The notes under the pieces are model-generated. The model was not told the origin of the DNA, did not search any database, and was given only the letters and a program-made list of their open reading frames with translations. This document shows positions 1-8,450 of a stretch of 64,000 nucleotides of DNA, one piece after another. The stretch's first letter is position 1. Each line of letters begins with the position of its first letter. A program made the position numbers and the translations under genes. Location: positions 1 through 64,000 of the forward strand of contig CBDUEV010000003.1 of assembly GCA_965366365.1 (NCBI GenBank), read 5' to 3'. Origin of the DNA: CBDUEV01 sp965366365. Lineage in GTDB: Bacteria; Actinomycetota; Acidimicrobiia; Spongiisociales; JAENVV01.

Positions 1-132
1 GGTCGACGTGGTCGCAAAGTCGTCGTCATCATCGATGGTGGTCGACGTGGTCGCAAAGTCGTCGTCATCATCGATGGTGGTCGACGTGGTCGCATCGTCG
101 TCGTCATCGATGGTGGTCGACGTGGTCGCATC
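1..132. repeat. 39-bp tandem repeat inside the acidic-repeat gene
   Basis: Two near-identical 39-base units (1-39 and 40-78) are followed by a 36-base variant (79-114) and a partial unit. The period is a multiple of three, so copies can be gained or lost without breaking the frame; each full unit encodes a 13-residue Thr/Asp block. The array continues past the window edge, so its copy number is unknown. Confidence 0.85.
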
Positions 133-276
133 GGCGACCGTGCTCGTGGTCACCATCGAGGTGTCGGTCATGTCGGCATTCGGAGCGTTCCGGCCGGTTG
201 TGGCGGTGGCCACACCGGCCACGACGAGCAGCAGGATGGCTGTCGACAGGAGCGTGATGAGTGTACGTCTGTTCAT
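1..276 (-). CDS. Secreted acidic-repeat protein, C-terminus outside window
   Basis: The reading frame starts at an ATG (276) preceded by AAGGAG six bases upstream and runs off the window edge. Residues 1-26 form a signal peptide (Arg-Arg, then a Leu/Val/Ala-rich core ending near ATATT). The rest is low complexity: a unit of about 13 residues, ATTSTTI followed by five Asp and sometimes Phe, repeats at least three times. Thr/Ser-rich stretches of this kind often act as extended linkers on exported actinobacterial proteins, and the Asp runs could bind cations, but both ideas are inference. No enzymatic domain is visible. The missing C-terminus could hold a sorting signal or a folded domain. Confidence 0.75.
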   Translation of the reverse strand, partial: MNRRTLITLLSTAILLLVVAGVATATTGRNAPNADMTDTSMVTTSTVADATTSTTIDDDDDATTSTTIDDDDDFATTSTTIDDDDDFATTST

Positions 277-399
277 GCGGGTCTCCTTGGTTGGTCTGTC
301 ATGGGAAGTAGAACAGACAGCGACGTAAGGTCGCATCTCGTTTGCCTCAAACCGTGGTTAACCGGGCGAGGTGTTGCGTGTCCTCGTCAGCCTTGGCGA

Positions 400-801
400 T
401 CAGCCTGCTTCGATCGATTCCCAGGGACGACAGGCAGTGGGGAGCAAGTCCCCGCTCGACAGAGGATTGGTCCGGACGACTATTCCGTTCTCCACCCAGG
501 AGACCGAGGACTGGCGAATCCAGCCGTGCACCAGCAGCACGGTGGAATCGGAGTCCCGGCGACGGATCTCAAAATCCTCGCCCACCCCGAAGGCATCGGG
601 GTCCAGGCGCACCTGCTCGATGAGACAGCTGACGGTGGCCACGACATCGGCATCCTCCGTTTCGCGGATGGCGTCCAATCCGTGGTTTGGGTACTGAGCC
701 GGGATGTCGGCCAGCCAGAGAAGCAACAGGAGCACGCCAAGCGAAACCCCGGTAAAAACGGCGAGGCGCATGAGCGCGCGTTTCCATCCTGTCACCGTCA
801 C
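400..801 (-). CDS. Small membrane-anchored hypothetical protein
   Basis: 133 residues, GTG start with AGGGA about 8 bases upstream. One hydrophobic segment at about residues 11-30 with positive residues before it suggests an N-in, C-out anchor. A soluble domain of about 100 residues follows, with two cysteines (in VSCLIEQ and PTACRPW) that could pair outside the cell. I do not recognise the family. It lies between two genes on the same strand but is separated from each by more than 100 bases. The start and the reality of the gene are supported by normal codon use and the membrane segment only. Confidence 0.6.
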   Translation of the reverse strand: MTVTGWKRALMRLAVFTGVSLGVLLLLLWLADIPAQYPNHGLDAIRETEDADVVATVSCLIEQVRLDPDAFGVGEDFEIRRRDSDSTVLLVHGWIRQSSVSWVENGIVVRTNPLSSGDLLPTACRPWESIEAG

Positions 802-931
802 AACGTGTTTCCCTGGTCAGTCGGTTCCCACCAGCCTACCGACGAAGATCGCCCAGAATCAAAGGCGCCCCGTCTCGGGAGCAAGTCACCCGCGTCGGTT
901 CAGTGACTTCCCTGCGCCGGTGTTGGGCCGC

Positions 932-2737
932 TCAGAACGCTTCGTCGGGCAGTTCCATGAGGCCGCCGTCTTCACTCTCTGCCGCCGCCCGCCGAAGCGC
1001 AATCTTCGGCAGAACGTTGCGAACAAACCAGCGGGCGCTGGCGACCTTTCCGGTGTAGAAATCACGCTCTGCCCCCTCGGCTTCTGGCAGCTTGGCGAGG
1101 GCCACCTCGGCGTGGCGGAGCATGAGCCAGGCAATCGTGACCTCCGAAAGGGACTCCAACATGGGGTTGAGGTGGAGACCTACCTTGTAGATCTCGGTCG
1201 GGTTCTGCATGGAGGCCATCAGTCCTCCAACCAGGACTCCGATGGCACCCTGGGCGTCGTCGAGCGCCTTCCCGAGCAGTTCCCGTTCGGCCGACAACTC
1301 GTCCGCATCGGGGCCGCCCTTCACGAACTCGGTGATCTCAGAGGCGAGTCGAGTCAAGGTCTGGCCCTGATCCCGTGCGATCTTCCGGAAGAACAGGTCC
1401 ATCGCCTGAATACCGGTCGTGCCCTCGTACACCGTGTCGATCTTGGCGTCCCGAATGTACTGCTCTATCGGGTAGTCCTGCGTGAAACCGGAGCCGCCCA
1501 GGGTCTGCAGCGACACGGCCAGCATTTCGTAGGCCTTCTCGGAGGAATAACCCTTCACCATCGGGAGAAGGAGGTCGTTGAGCCGGTCCCAGTGGTCGTC
1601 GTCGGGGTGCAGCATGACCTGATCCTGCACCCAGGAGGTGTACATGACGAGCGCCCGCAGGCCCTCTGCATACGCCTTCTGCATAATCAACATGCGGCGC
1701 ACATTCGGGTGTCGGATGATCTCCACGCGAGGGGAGCTCTTGTCGGTGGCTTTCGTGAGGTCGGGTCCCTGCTTGCGCTCCTTGGCGTATTCGAGGGCAT
1801 TGAGATAACCGGTCGACAGGGTCGCCGCCGACTTGGTCCCGATGAGCATGCGAGCGTGCTCGATGACGCGGAACATCTGCCGAATCCCATCGTGTTTGGA
1901 GCCGACCAACCAGCCGAGAGCCGGCTCATTCATGCCAAAGGTCAGCTCGCAGGTGGCAGAGCCCTTGATACCCATCTTCTCTTCGATGTTGGTGGCGTAC
2001 ACGCCGTTCCGCTCGCCGAGCGTTCCATCCTTGTTGATGAGGAATTTCGGCACCATGAACAGCGAGAGTCCCTTGGTGCCGGGGCCGGCACCCTCGGGTC
2101 GAGCCAGCACGAGGTGGACGATGTTCTCGGCAAGGTCGTACTCACCCGAGGTGATGAAACGCTTGACCCCCTCGATGTGGTAGAGGTCCCCTTCGATCGG
2201 GGTCGCCTTCGTGGTTCCAGCACCGACGTCGGATCCGGCGTCGGGTTCGGTCAACACCATGGTGCCGCCCCAGTTGCGATCCAGCATCAAGGCGGCAACC
2301 TTCTTCTGCTCGTCGTTTCCCTCCTCGAAGAGGACTCTGGCCATGAGTTCGCCGGTGGCATAGAGATAGGCAGTCGGGTTGGCGCCGGTCAGGAGTTCGG
2401 CCGCCGCCCAGTTCAACGAGGGGGTGGCTCCGAACCCGCCTAATTCGTCGGGCATGGCGAGCCGGTTCCAGCCGGCCTCCTGATAGACCTCGATCGACTT
2501 CGCCAACCCCGGCGCAAGATGGACCTCTCCGTCTTTCAGCTCGAGCTTGAAGCGGTCGGCCTCCACGAAGCTGGCCGAGAACTCGTTGAGTGCCAGGCGC
2601 TCGACCTCCCGCAGAATCATGCGTGCAGTGTCGACATCCATGGAGGCAAAAGGCCCTGTGCCCAAGTACCTGGTGATGTCATTGAATTCGAAGAGATTGA
2701 ATTCAAGATCTCGAAGGTTGGGCTTGTAGTGAGTCAT
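932..2737 (-). CDS. Acyl-CoA dehydrogenase, long (FadE5-like) form
   Basis: 601 residues, longer than the usual 380-400. It matches the architecture with an extra N-terminal helical segment (about 1-40), the N-terminal, middle and C-terminal acyl-CoA dehydrogenase domains, and a C-terminal extension after about residue 470, as in mycobacterial FadE5. It would oxidise acyl-CoA to trans-2-enoyl-CoA using FAD. TEPDAGSD in the middle domain and YEGTTGIQAMDL in the C-terminal domain are family signatures; the Glu of YEGT is the expected catalytic base. AGGAG lies 9 bases before the ATG. It stands alone, divergent from a TetR gene that may regulate it. Confidence 0.95.
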   Translation of the reverse strand: MTHYKPNLRDLEFNLFEFNDITRYLGTGPFASMDVDTARMILREVERLALNEFSASFVEADRFKLELKDGEVHLAPGLAKSIEVYQEAGWNRLAMPDELGGFGATPSLNWAAAELLTGANPTAYLYATGELMARVLFEEGNDEQKKVAALMLDRNWGGTMVLTEPDAGSDVGAGTTKATPIEGDLYHIEGVKRFITSGEYDLAENIVHLVLARPEGAGPGTKGLSLFMVPKFLINKDGTLGERNGVYATNIEEKMGIKGSATCELTFGMNEPALGWLVGSKHDGIRQMFRVIEHARMLIGTKSAATLSTGYLNALEYAKERKQGPDLTKATDKSSPRVEIIRHPNVRRMLIMQKAYAEGLRALVMYTSWVQDQVMLHPDDDHWDRLNDLLLPMVKGYSSEKAYEMLAVSLQTLGGSGFTQDYPIEQYIRDAKIDTVYEGTTGIQAMDLFFRKIARDQGQTLTRLASEITEFVKGGPDADELSAERELLGKALDDAQGAIGVLVGGLMASMQNPTEIYKVGLHLNPMLESLSEVTIAWLMLRHAEVALAKLPEAEGAERDFYTGKVASARWFVRNVLPKIALRRAAAESEDGGLMELPDEAF

Positions 2738-2772
2738 CGCGCGTGCTCCTGGCCGAGTCCAACGGTTGCTTG

Positions 2773-2799
2773 ATTATACACCCAAATTTAGAACATCAA
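2773..2799 (-). promoter_or_regulatory. Likely sigma70-type promoter for the acyl-CoA dehydrogenase
   Basis: On the minus strand a TTGATG box (2799-2794) and a perfect TATAAT (2778-2773) are separated by 15 bases, about 36 bases upstream of the start codon. The spacer is slightly short, but the AT-rich patch is conspicuous in this GC-rich DNA. Confidence 0.5.
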
Positions 2800-3150
2800 C
2801 CAAATTCGGAGGCGGAATCCTACTTTTTCGACCGGATCAGCGCCGTTCTCAGCTGAGCCATGTGAGCAACGAACCAGGCCAGAACCTGTCTGGCGCTGGG
2901 CCGTTCAGGCGGGTGCGGCAGAAGCGCACGACTTCGCGTCCAGCCGCTGCGACGTTTCTGCACGGCACTCCTGAGGCCCACTGGCTCAGCTCGTTCGAGG
3001 TTGCCCGCTCCCGGACGTGGTGCATTCCGCAACGGTCGTGCATCGACACAACCAAGTGTTACCAACCGGCTGGTCCGATGTCTCCCGCAAGGCGTTTCAG
3101 TGACGGCAGCCGCCGCTCGTCTAGCATCGAATCGACTGATCCGGAGTCGC
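2800..3150. other. Non-coding stretch between divergent genes
   Basis: About 350 bases between the acyl-CoA dehydrogenase promoter and the TetR start. Open frames here (for example minus strand 2820-3152) are Arg/Ser-rich, lack a recognisable domain or ribosome binding site, and look like random frames of GC-rich DNA. I see no hairpin with a T-tract and no RNA motif I recognise. Confidence 0.4.
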
Positions 3151-3714
3151 ATGGCCCGCTACAAGGTAGGCATCGAAACCCAGGCGAAGATCCTCGAAGC
3201 CACCCGCCAACTCCTCGGCGAGGTGGGATTCGAGGGCACCACCCTCAAGGCCATATGCGACCGGGCGGGAATCCAATCGGGATCGTTCTACAACCTCTTT
3301 CCCTCGAAGGACGAAGCGGTCTTGACCGTGGTCAGGGAGGCCATCACCGCGGTGGACCCCGACCCCGCCGGCGCAGGTACCGACACCGTCGCCGACCTGG
3401 TCGAGGCCTACGTGACTTTCGTGATCCAAGCGGACAGCCTGGCCAAGATCTTCGTGCAACTCGCCGCCACAGCCAGCACCAGTGACGAGCACCTGAGGAC
3501 ACGGGTGCTCCGCCACCACGAGCAGCGAGTCCATCGATTCACCGACGCTCTGCTTCGCGAGCACCCGGCTCTCTCAGCCGTTGAGGCCCGTGCGGAAGCG
3601 GAACTGCTCATCGCCACCCTCAACGGTTTGGCCATCCATACCTCGCTCGATCCGACCTTCGACCTGCGGGCGTTCGCTGACCGGCTGCTGGCAGAGAGAA
3701 CGAGAAGCATCTGA
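3151..3714 (+). CDS. TetR-family transcriptional regulator
   Basis: 187 residues from ATG 3151, which follows a GGAG; an in-frame start 150 bases earlier adds an Arg-rich stretch that does not resemble the family. Residues 8-55 form the helix-turn-helix: ILEATRQLL, GFEGTTLKAICDRAG and GSFYNLFPSKDEAV are typical. The C-terminal part (about 60-187) would bind an acyl-CoA-like ligand and dimerise. It ends 14 bases before an enoyl-CoA hydratase gene, so the two are probably co-transcribed. By position it may repress that gene and the divergent acyl-CoA dehydrogenase; I did not find a clear operator in the 2.74-3.15 kb gap. Confidence 0.92.
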   Translation: MARYKVGIETQAKILEATRQLLGEVGFEGTTLKAICDRAGIQSGSFYNLFPSKDEAVLTVVREAITAVDPDPAGAGTDTVADLVEAYVTFVIQADSLAKIFVQLAATASTSDEHLRTRVLRHHEQRVHRFTDALLREHPALSAVEARAEAELLIATLNGLAIHTSLDPTFDLRAFADRLLAERTRSI

Positions 3715-3728
3715 CCGAGGAGGAGCGA

Positions 3729-4514
3729 ATGGACTACGAATTCTTGCTGTTGTCCGTCGACGAGGGTTTGGCGACCATCACGCTGAACCGGCCTCAGCAG
3801 GCGAACGCCTTCGACCTGCGCCTCAGCCACGAGCTCATGCAGGTGGCCATCCGATGCGACGAGGACCCGAGCATTCGCGCCGTGCTGCTGACCGGGGCGG
3901 GGAAGATGTTCTCGGCGGGCGGCGACATGAAGGCCTTCACCAGTGCGGAGGACCCGGCCGTGCTCGTCAAAGAGATGACCACGTACCTCCATGCCGCGGT
4001 CTCTCGGTTTGCACGCATGAGTGCTCCTCTCATCGTGGCGGTGAACGGAACCGCCGCCGGAGGCGGGCTCAGTCTGGCCCTCGTCGGCGACATCGTCCTG
4101 GCCGCCGAGTCGGCCAAGTTCACGTCGGCCTACACCTCTGCGGCCCTCTCGCCCGATGGAAGCTCGACGTTTTTCCTTCCGCGAACGGTAGGCCTGCGCA
4201 GAGCCGCCGAGCTCTTCCTGACCAATCGGGTGCTCACGGCTTCCGAGGCTGCCGATTGGCAGCTCATCACCAGGGCCGTGCCGGATGAATCGCTCATGGA
4301 AGAAGCCGTTGCTCTGGGACGGCAGTTGGCAGCCGGCCCGACGCTCGCCTATGGGCGAGTCAAGCAGATGCTCCAGTCGACGTTCGCCGAATCCCTGGAA
4401 TCCCAGATGGAATGGGAAGCGAGGAATATCGCCGACATGATGCGGACCGAAGACGCCCGGGAGGGCACTCAGGCATTCGTCGAAAAACGCCAACCTCTTT
4501 ACCGGGGCCGATGA
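3729..4514 (+). CDS. Enoyl-CoA hydratase/isomerase family protein
   Basis: 261 residues with a strong site (GAGGAGGAG, 3717-3725). The crotonase fold is evident: TLNRPQQANAFD near the N-terminus, the oxyanion-hole segment MFSAGGDMKAF at about 60, and AVNGTAAGGGLSLAL at about 105-120. In place of the two catalytic glutamates of classical hydratases the second region reads SPDGSSTFFLPRTVG, with Asp rather than Glu, so substrate and reaction type (hydratase, isomerase or another crotonase reaction) are uncertain. It follows the TetR gene and is probably part of acyl-CoA catabolism. Confidence 0.92.
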   Translation: MDYEFLLLSVDEGLATITLNRPQQANAFDLRLSHELMQVAIRCDEDPSIRAVLLTGAGKMFSAGGDMKAFTSAEDPAVLVKEMTTYLHAAVSRFARMSAPLIVAVNGTAAGGGLSLALVGDIVLAAESAKFTSAYTSAALSPDGSSTFFLPRTVGLRRAAELFLTNRVLTASEAADWQLITRAVPDESLMEEAVALGRQLAAGPTLAYGRVKQMLQSTFAESLESQMEWEARNIADMMRTEDAREGTQAFVEKRQPLYRGR

Positions 4515-4579
4515 CCGGCAGGGCCAAAGCCGCCCGGACTTTGTCGAGACAACGGGATTGCGTTGGTACGCTGCAGCCG

Positions 4580-5377
4580 ATGCGCACCTCCCTTCCCTGG
4601 GCCGCAGCCCTGCTCGTCATCCTGGCTGCCTGCTCGAACACCACCACGACCAGCACCATCGGAACGCCGACGACGACGATTCCGGCCACCACGACCACGT
4701 CGCCGCCCGCCACCACGACCACGTCTCTGCTTCCCAGCGCCGGCGACGGGCCTTCTGGTACCGACCTGGCCGGGGCGGTCTTCGGCAAGACCACGCTGGA
4801 TACGTTCCGCAGCCACACCGATGTCCGGCTCGCCAACAACCCCGACGGCTCCGCTCCGGTCGTGCAGAGCGTGATCGACGCCGCCTACCAGCGCAGCCCG
4901 GACGCGGTCGCCGTCGACGTGGTCATCGACGGTTCCCGTCAGTTCGCCATCATCGGTGTCGAGGAGCGTTATTTCCTCGACGACGGCACCGGTTGGGCCG
5001 AGGAGCCCCTCGCCCGGCAACTGCTGTCCCTCGCGTCCACCAGCCTTCTGGCCCCGGAAACTGTCTCTGTGATCCTGCCGCTGCTCGACGAGGTCGGCGA
5101 AGAGGACGTGGCGGGCCGGACTACCGTGCACTACCGCGGCGGACCGGAGACCCTCGAGGTGCTCCTCAACGCCAGCGAGGACCCCGCCTTCGCGTCCTTC
5201 ACCACCATCGAATACGCCGCCATCGATCTGTGGGTGGACAAGGCCGGGTTCCTGGCCAAGGCGATCTACGACTTCGGAGGCGTTCGGGCTTCGGCAACGG
5301 CTCCCGAGTACTACCTCGCCACCTTCGAGATTCTCGAATACGACGCCGAGCTCACCATCGAGCTCCCGATCCCGTAG
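4580..5377 (+). CDS. Predicted lipoprotein, possible LprG/LolA-like fold
   Basis: 265 residues from ATG 4580. Residues 1-18 are a lipoprotein signal ending in the lipobox VILAAC, followed by a Thr/Pro-rich stalk of about 40 residues. The folded part has alternating strands (QFAIIGVEERYFLDD, TTVHYRGGPETLEVLL, IDLWVDKAGFLAKAIYDF) in the style of the LppX/LprG and LolA lipid-carrier folds. This is a judgement by eye, so the family is tentative. A longer frame from 4412 would overlap the preceding gene and bury the signal peptide. The next gene starts within 30 bases. Confidence 0.8.
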   Translation: MRTSLPWAAALLVILAACSNTTTTSTIGTPTTTIPATTTTSPPATTTTSLLPSAGDGPSGTDLAGAVFGKTTLDTFRSHTDVRLANNPDGSAPVVQSVIDAAYQRSPDAVAVDVVIDGSRQFAIIGVEERYFLDDGTGWAEEPLARQLLSLASTSLLAPETVSVILPLLDEVGEEDVAGRTTVHYRGGPETLEVLLNASEDPAFASFTTIEYAAIDLWVDKAGFLAKAIYDFGGVRASATAPEYYLATFEILEYDAELTIELPIP

Positions 5378-5404
5378 ACCATGCCTGTCGAACCGGGCCG
5401 TTCC

Positions 5405-6439
5405 ATGAAAGCGCTCGTCATCCGGGAGTTCGCCGGGCCGAGCCGAATCGAGGAGGTGCCCCGTCCGCCGGCACCCGCCGACGGAGTGGTGATCCGGGTC
5501 GCGGCAACCGGGGTGTGTCGAAGCGACTGGCACGCCTGGATGGGCCACGACTCGAGCATCAGACTGCCTCATGTGCCCGGCCACGAGTTGGCGGGGGTCA
5601 TCGACGAGGTGGGTCCCTTAGTCTCGACGTGGGTGGTGGGCGACCGCGTCACGGTCCCCTTCTGCTGCGGATGCGGGACGTGCGACAGCTGCCAGGGTGG
5701 CGACACCCACCTGTGCGAGCGCGAATACCAGCCCGGCTTCACCGGGTGGGGTTCGTTCGCGCAGTACGTCGCCCTCCCCTATGCGGACACCAATCTCATC
5801 CGACTCCCCGAGGATCTCGATTTCGCATCCGCGGCTGCCCTCGGATGCCGATTCATGACGGCGTTTCACGCCGTGACGAGCCAGAGCGCCGCCGGAAGGG
5901 ACGACTGGCTGGCAGTGCACGGGTGCGGGGGCGTCGGGCTGTCGTTGGTGCAGATCGGAACGGCTCTCGGTCTGCGCGTGGTCGCCGTCGATATCGACGC
6001 CGAAAAACTGGCCTTGGCTGGACGATTGGGGGCGGTCAGCACGGTGAATGCTGCCGCTGTCGATGCGGTCGCCGCCGTGCGCGACGCAACCGGGGGCGGC
6101 GCCCATATCTCCATCGACGCCCTGGGCAGCAGCGAGACCGTCACCAATTCAGTTCTCTGCCTCCGGAGACGGGGCCGCCATGTGCAGATCGGCCTGGTCG
6201 GCGAGGCAGGTGACACCCTGGCGATCCCCATGAGCAGAGTCATCGCCCTCGAATTGGAGGTGGTCGGCAGCCATGGAATGCCAGTGGGTGCCTACGACAC
6301 ACTCCTGTCGATGATCACCGAGGGCCGGCTGGATCCCGGCGAGCTGATTCGCAAACGGATCGGCCTGGGGGAAGTGGCCGCCGAGTTCGACGCCATGACA
6401 CGCTTCGCCACCAGCGGCTTCACCGTCGTCGAATTCTGA
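5405..6439 (+). CDS. Zinc-dependent alcohol dehydrogenase (MDR superfamily)
   Basis: 344 residues from the ATG at 5405 (MKALVIREF, a typical family start); an ATG at 5381 would add eight residues. Catalytic zinc ligands are Cys in TGVCRSDWHAW and the GHE of VPGHELAGV. The structural zinc site is the cluster CCGCGTCDSCQGGDTHLC at about 85-102. The nucleotide-binding segment is VHGCGGVGLSLVQIG, with Asp in VVAVDID favouring NAD(H). The enzyme would interconvert an alcohol and an aldehyde; the substrate cannot be read from sequence. It lies close behind the lipoprotein gene. Confidence 0.93.
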   Translation: MKALVIREFAGPSRIEEVPRPPAPADGVVIRVAATGVCRSDWHAWMGHDSSIRLPHVPGHELAGVIDEVGPLVSTWVVGDRVTVPFCCGCGTCDSCQGGDTHLCEREYQPGFTGWGSFAQYVALPYADTNLIRLPEDLDFASAAALGCRFMTAFHAVTSQSAAGRDDWLAVHGCGGVGLSLVQIGTALGLRVVAVDIDAEKLALAGRLGAVSTVNAAAVDAVAAVRDATGGGAHISIDALGSSETVTNSVLCLRRRGRHVQIGLVGEAGDTLAIPMSRVIALELEVVGSHGMPVGAYDTLLSMITEGRLDPGELIRKRIGLGEVAAEFDAMTRFATSGFTVVEF

Positions 6440-6491
6440 ACGTCAGCGGTCCTCCCACGGCCGCTGCGCCGTGCAGGGGTAACATCGACCG

Positions 6492-7343
6492 ATGTCCGCC
6501 TCTCGGTCTCACGAGCGCCTCTCTCCGACCGTCATCGTCTCGCGCCGCGTGGTGCCGGGGCGTGAGGCGGAGTTCGAGGAGTGGATGCGAAAGATCCGGG
6601 ACGCGGCGTTCCTCGCTCCCGGGCACGTCGCCTCAGAGTATCAACCGCCCGGACCCTCCCACCCGGACGAATGGACCGTCGTCTATCGCTTCGAAGACGC
6701 CGGTTCCCGGGCGGCCTGGCTGGAGTCCGAGACCCGGCGGGCCTTGATCGCCGAGGGGGCCGATCTGGTCCTGGGCGAGCCGGTCGAACAGGTCTTGGCC
6801 GTGGACTCGGCGGCCGGACAGCCCGTCACCGCGGTGGCGTCAGTGAGGATCCGGGCAGGTCGGGAAGCGAAATATCGCGCCCTCCACCAGGAATTGATCG
6901 CTCGCCTCGAGACATTCGAGGGATACCTGTGGTCGGAGTACTACGAAGCCGTGCCAGGCGTCCAGGATGACACGGTGATCGTGTTTGCGTTCGCAGATCG
7001 TTCGTCCCTCGATGCCTGGCTGGTCTCCGACACCCGGGCAGAGGTGCTCGGACAGATGGAGGAGCTGCTGGAAGGCGACCGGACGCTGAACGTGGTGGGC
7101 GGGTTCGCCGGCTGGTTCCCTTCGGACGGTGGGACCCCTGTGAAGACCTGGAAGCAGTCGGCGGTCGTGTTGCTGGCGCTCTTCCCGACGGCTCTGGTGC
7201 TCACTGTGCTGAGAGAGCGCTTCCTCCCCGATCTTCCCTGGGCAGCCGCCATCTTCCTCGGCAATCTTCTGGGCGTGGTGGTTCTCTCCTGGGTTCTGAT
7301 GCCCTGGTTGACCCGTCTTCTGGCGCCCTGGCTCCAACGCTAG
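6492..7343 (+). CDS. Tandem ABM-domain membrane protein
   Basis: 283 residues. Two ferredoxin-like antibiotic-biosynthesis-monooxygenase (ABM) domains lie in tandem (about 12-95 and 105-195), each with a VxxGRExxxxxW/L helix and an aromatic strand (WTVVYRFED, TVIVFAFAD). Two hydrophobic segments follow (about 217-235 and 250-275). The soluble pair plus C-terminal membrane hairpin corresponds to a known family of ABM-like membrane proteins. The ABM fold suggests a dimeric binding pocket for a small aromatic molecule or heme, but no enzyme activity is established. A terminator lies just downstream. Confidence 0.85.
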   Translation: MSASRSHERLSPTVIVSRRVVPGREAEFEEWMRKIRDAAFLAPGHVASEYQPPGPSHPDEWTVVYRFEDAGSRAAWLESETRRALIAEGADLVLGEPVEQVLAVDSAAGQPVTAVASVRIRAGREAKYRALHQELIARLETFEGYLWSEYYEAVPGVQDDTVIVFAFADRSSLDAWLVSDTRAEVLGQMEELLEGDRTLNVVGGFAGWFPSDGGTPVKTWKQSAVVLLALFPTALVLTVLRERFLPDLPWAAAIFLGNLLGVVVLSWVLMPWLTRLLAPWLQR

Positions 7344-7467
7344 CGACGGTGCTCGGGGCGCCCGGCCCGGCTACGCGCCGGCCGGCGCCTTGACTGAGCC
7401 GGTCCGGCAGTCGACCGGTGGATAGGACGCGTCCGGCGGCAGACGAGACGGGTGACGGCACCAAAGT

Positions 7468-7495
7468 GAGAGGGCCCCTCGGGGCCCTCTCTCTT
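7468..7495. terminator. Bidirectional intrinsic terminator
   Basis: A near-perfect GC-rich stem of about 10 bp (AGAGGGCCCC pairing with GGGGCCCTCT around a four-base loop) sits between convergent genes. A pyrimidine-rich tail (CTCTCTTG) follows on the plus strand. There is no long T-run, as is usual in GC-rich actinobacteria. Confidence 0.7.
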
Positions 7496-7526
7496 GATTG
7501 CCCCCGGCGGGGGTGAAGTGGGACTG

Positions 7527-8342
7527 CTACTGGTCGCCCTTGATGACGACCTTTACTCCGTCGACCGTGGAGCCGACGACACCCGTCACCGCTCCGACGG
7601 CAGACTCACCCACCGCCCCGGCAGCTTCGAGCGCTCCGGAGGCGGCAGCCGACACGGCGTCCTCGACACTCAGACCGGTCTCCTTGGCAACACCGATGGC
7701 GGCGGAAATTGTGGCCTTCGTCACCTTGGCCACGTCGCCACCGACTTCGCCCGCCCCACGCACGACGCCGCGCGCCGTGCTCGAGAGGGCTCCGAGGGTG
7801 TCAGCGCCCGTCTCCTGGGCGCCCTTGACGGCACCGCGCACCGTGCCTGTGACGGCTGCGACGACGTCGCCACTCACCTCGGAGGTACCGGTCACGGCCG
7901 CCTTGCCCACGCTGAAGGCGGCATCGGTGATGGACATGCCAACATCCTTGGCGCCCGTCAAAACACCTTGGGCAACGCCGCTGGTGGCCTGCGTCAGGTC
8001 GCCACCGATGGCGGCAGTTCCCTTGATGGCCGCACGGACCGTGTCGCTGATAGTCCCCGCGGTCACCTGGGCGACCTTGCCGACTGTCTCGAGCACGCCG
8101 AGTGCAACACCCTTGGCCACCTTGAGGACGCCGCCGCCGATTTGATCGACAGCCGACAGGGCGCCCACCACTACGTCTGAGATGGCGTCAGTCGTGCCGT
8201 GAACGATCCCGCCCGCACCTTTGATCACGCTGACAGTGGCGTCTTTGATCTCATTGGCGGTGGTATCTGCGATGGTGCCGGTCCCCTTGACCGTACCCAC
8301 CACACCGTCCCTGACCTTCGCACCGATTTCTCCGAGCTTCAT
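7527..8342 (-). CDS. Gly/Ala/Val/Thr-rich amphipathic repeat protein
   Basis: 271 residues from ATG 8342, which has a strong GGAGGG 6 bases upstream; the extra 15 codons of a longer frame are unlikely. There is no Cys or Trp and almost no other aromatic residue. Segments of about 20-25 residues recur, with patterns such as GTVRGAVKGAQETGADTLG and VVRGAGEVGGDVAKVTKA: hydrophobic residues every three to four positions, broken by Gly-Gly or Gly-Ala. This predicts a chain of short amphipathic helices, as in phasin-like or LEA-like surface-coating proteins. I do not recognise a characterised family, and a function in coating lipid or polymer is inference. It is a single-gene unit between a terminator and ychF. 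Confidence 0.8.
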   Translation of the reverse strand: MKLGEIGAKVRDGVVGTVKGTGTIADTTANEIKDATVSVIKGAGGIVHGTTDAISDVVVGALSAVDQIGGGVLKVAKGVALGVLETVGKVAQVTAGTISDTVRAAIKGTAAIGGDLTQATSGVAQGVLTGAKDVGMSITDAAFSVGKAAVTGTSEVSGDVVAAVTGTVRGAVKGAQETGADTLGALSSTARGVVRGAGEVGGDVAKVTKATISAAIGVAKETGLSVEDAVSAAASGALEAAGAVGESAVGAVTGVVGSTVDGVKVVIKGDQ

Positions 8343-8450
8343 TGCTGACCCTCCATATCCACATCCGCCGGTTGCCGATGTGCTCACCGATTTGGACCCG
8401 GCGATGCCCGAGAAGTTCCCAGAAAAAGGCTGGTGACCCCGCCAGGTTGC

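Noticed and set aside
1..328. Plus-strand Ser/Val repeat frame at the window start
   Set aside because: It is the antisense of the secreted acidic-repeat gene, which has a signal peptide and a proper ribosome binding site on the minus strand.
704..2443. Long plus-strand open frame (579 codons)
   Set aside because: It lies opposite the acyl-CoA dehydrogenase, is rich in Gly/His/Arg/Val as expected of a GC-rich antisense frame, and has no domain.
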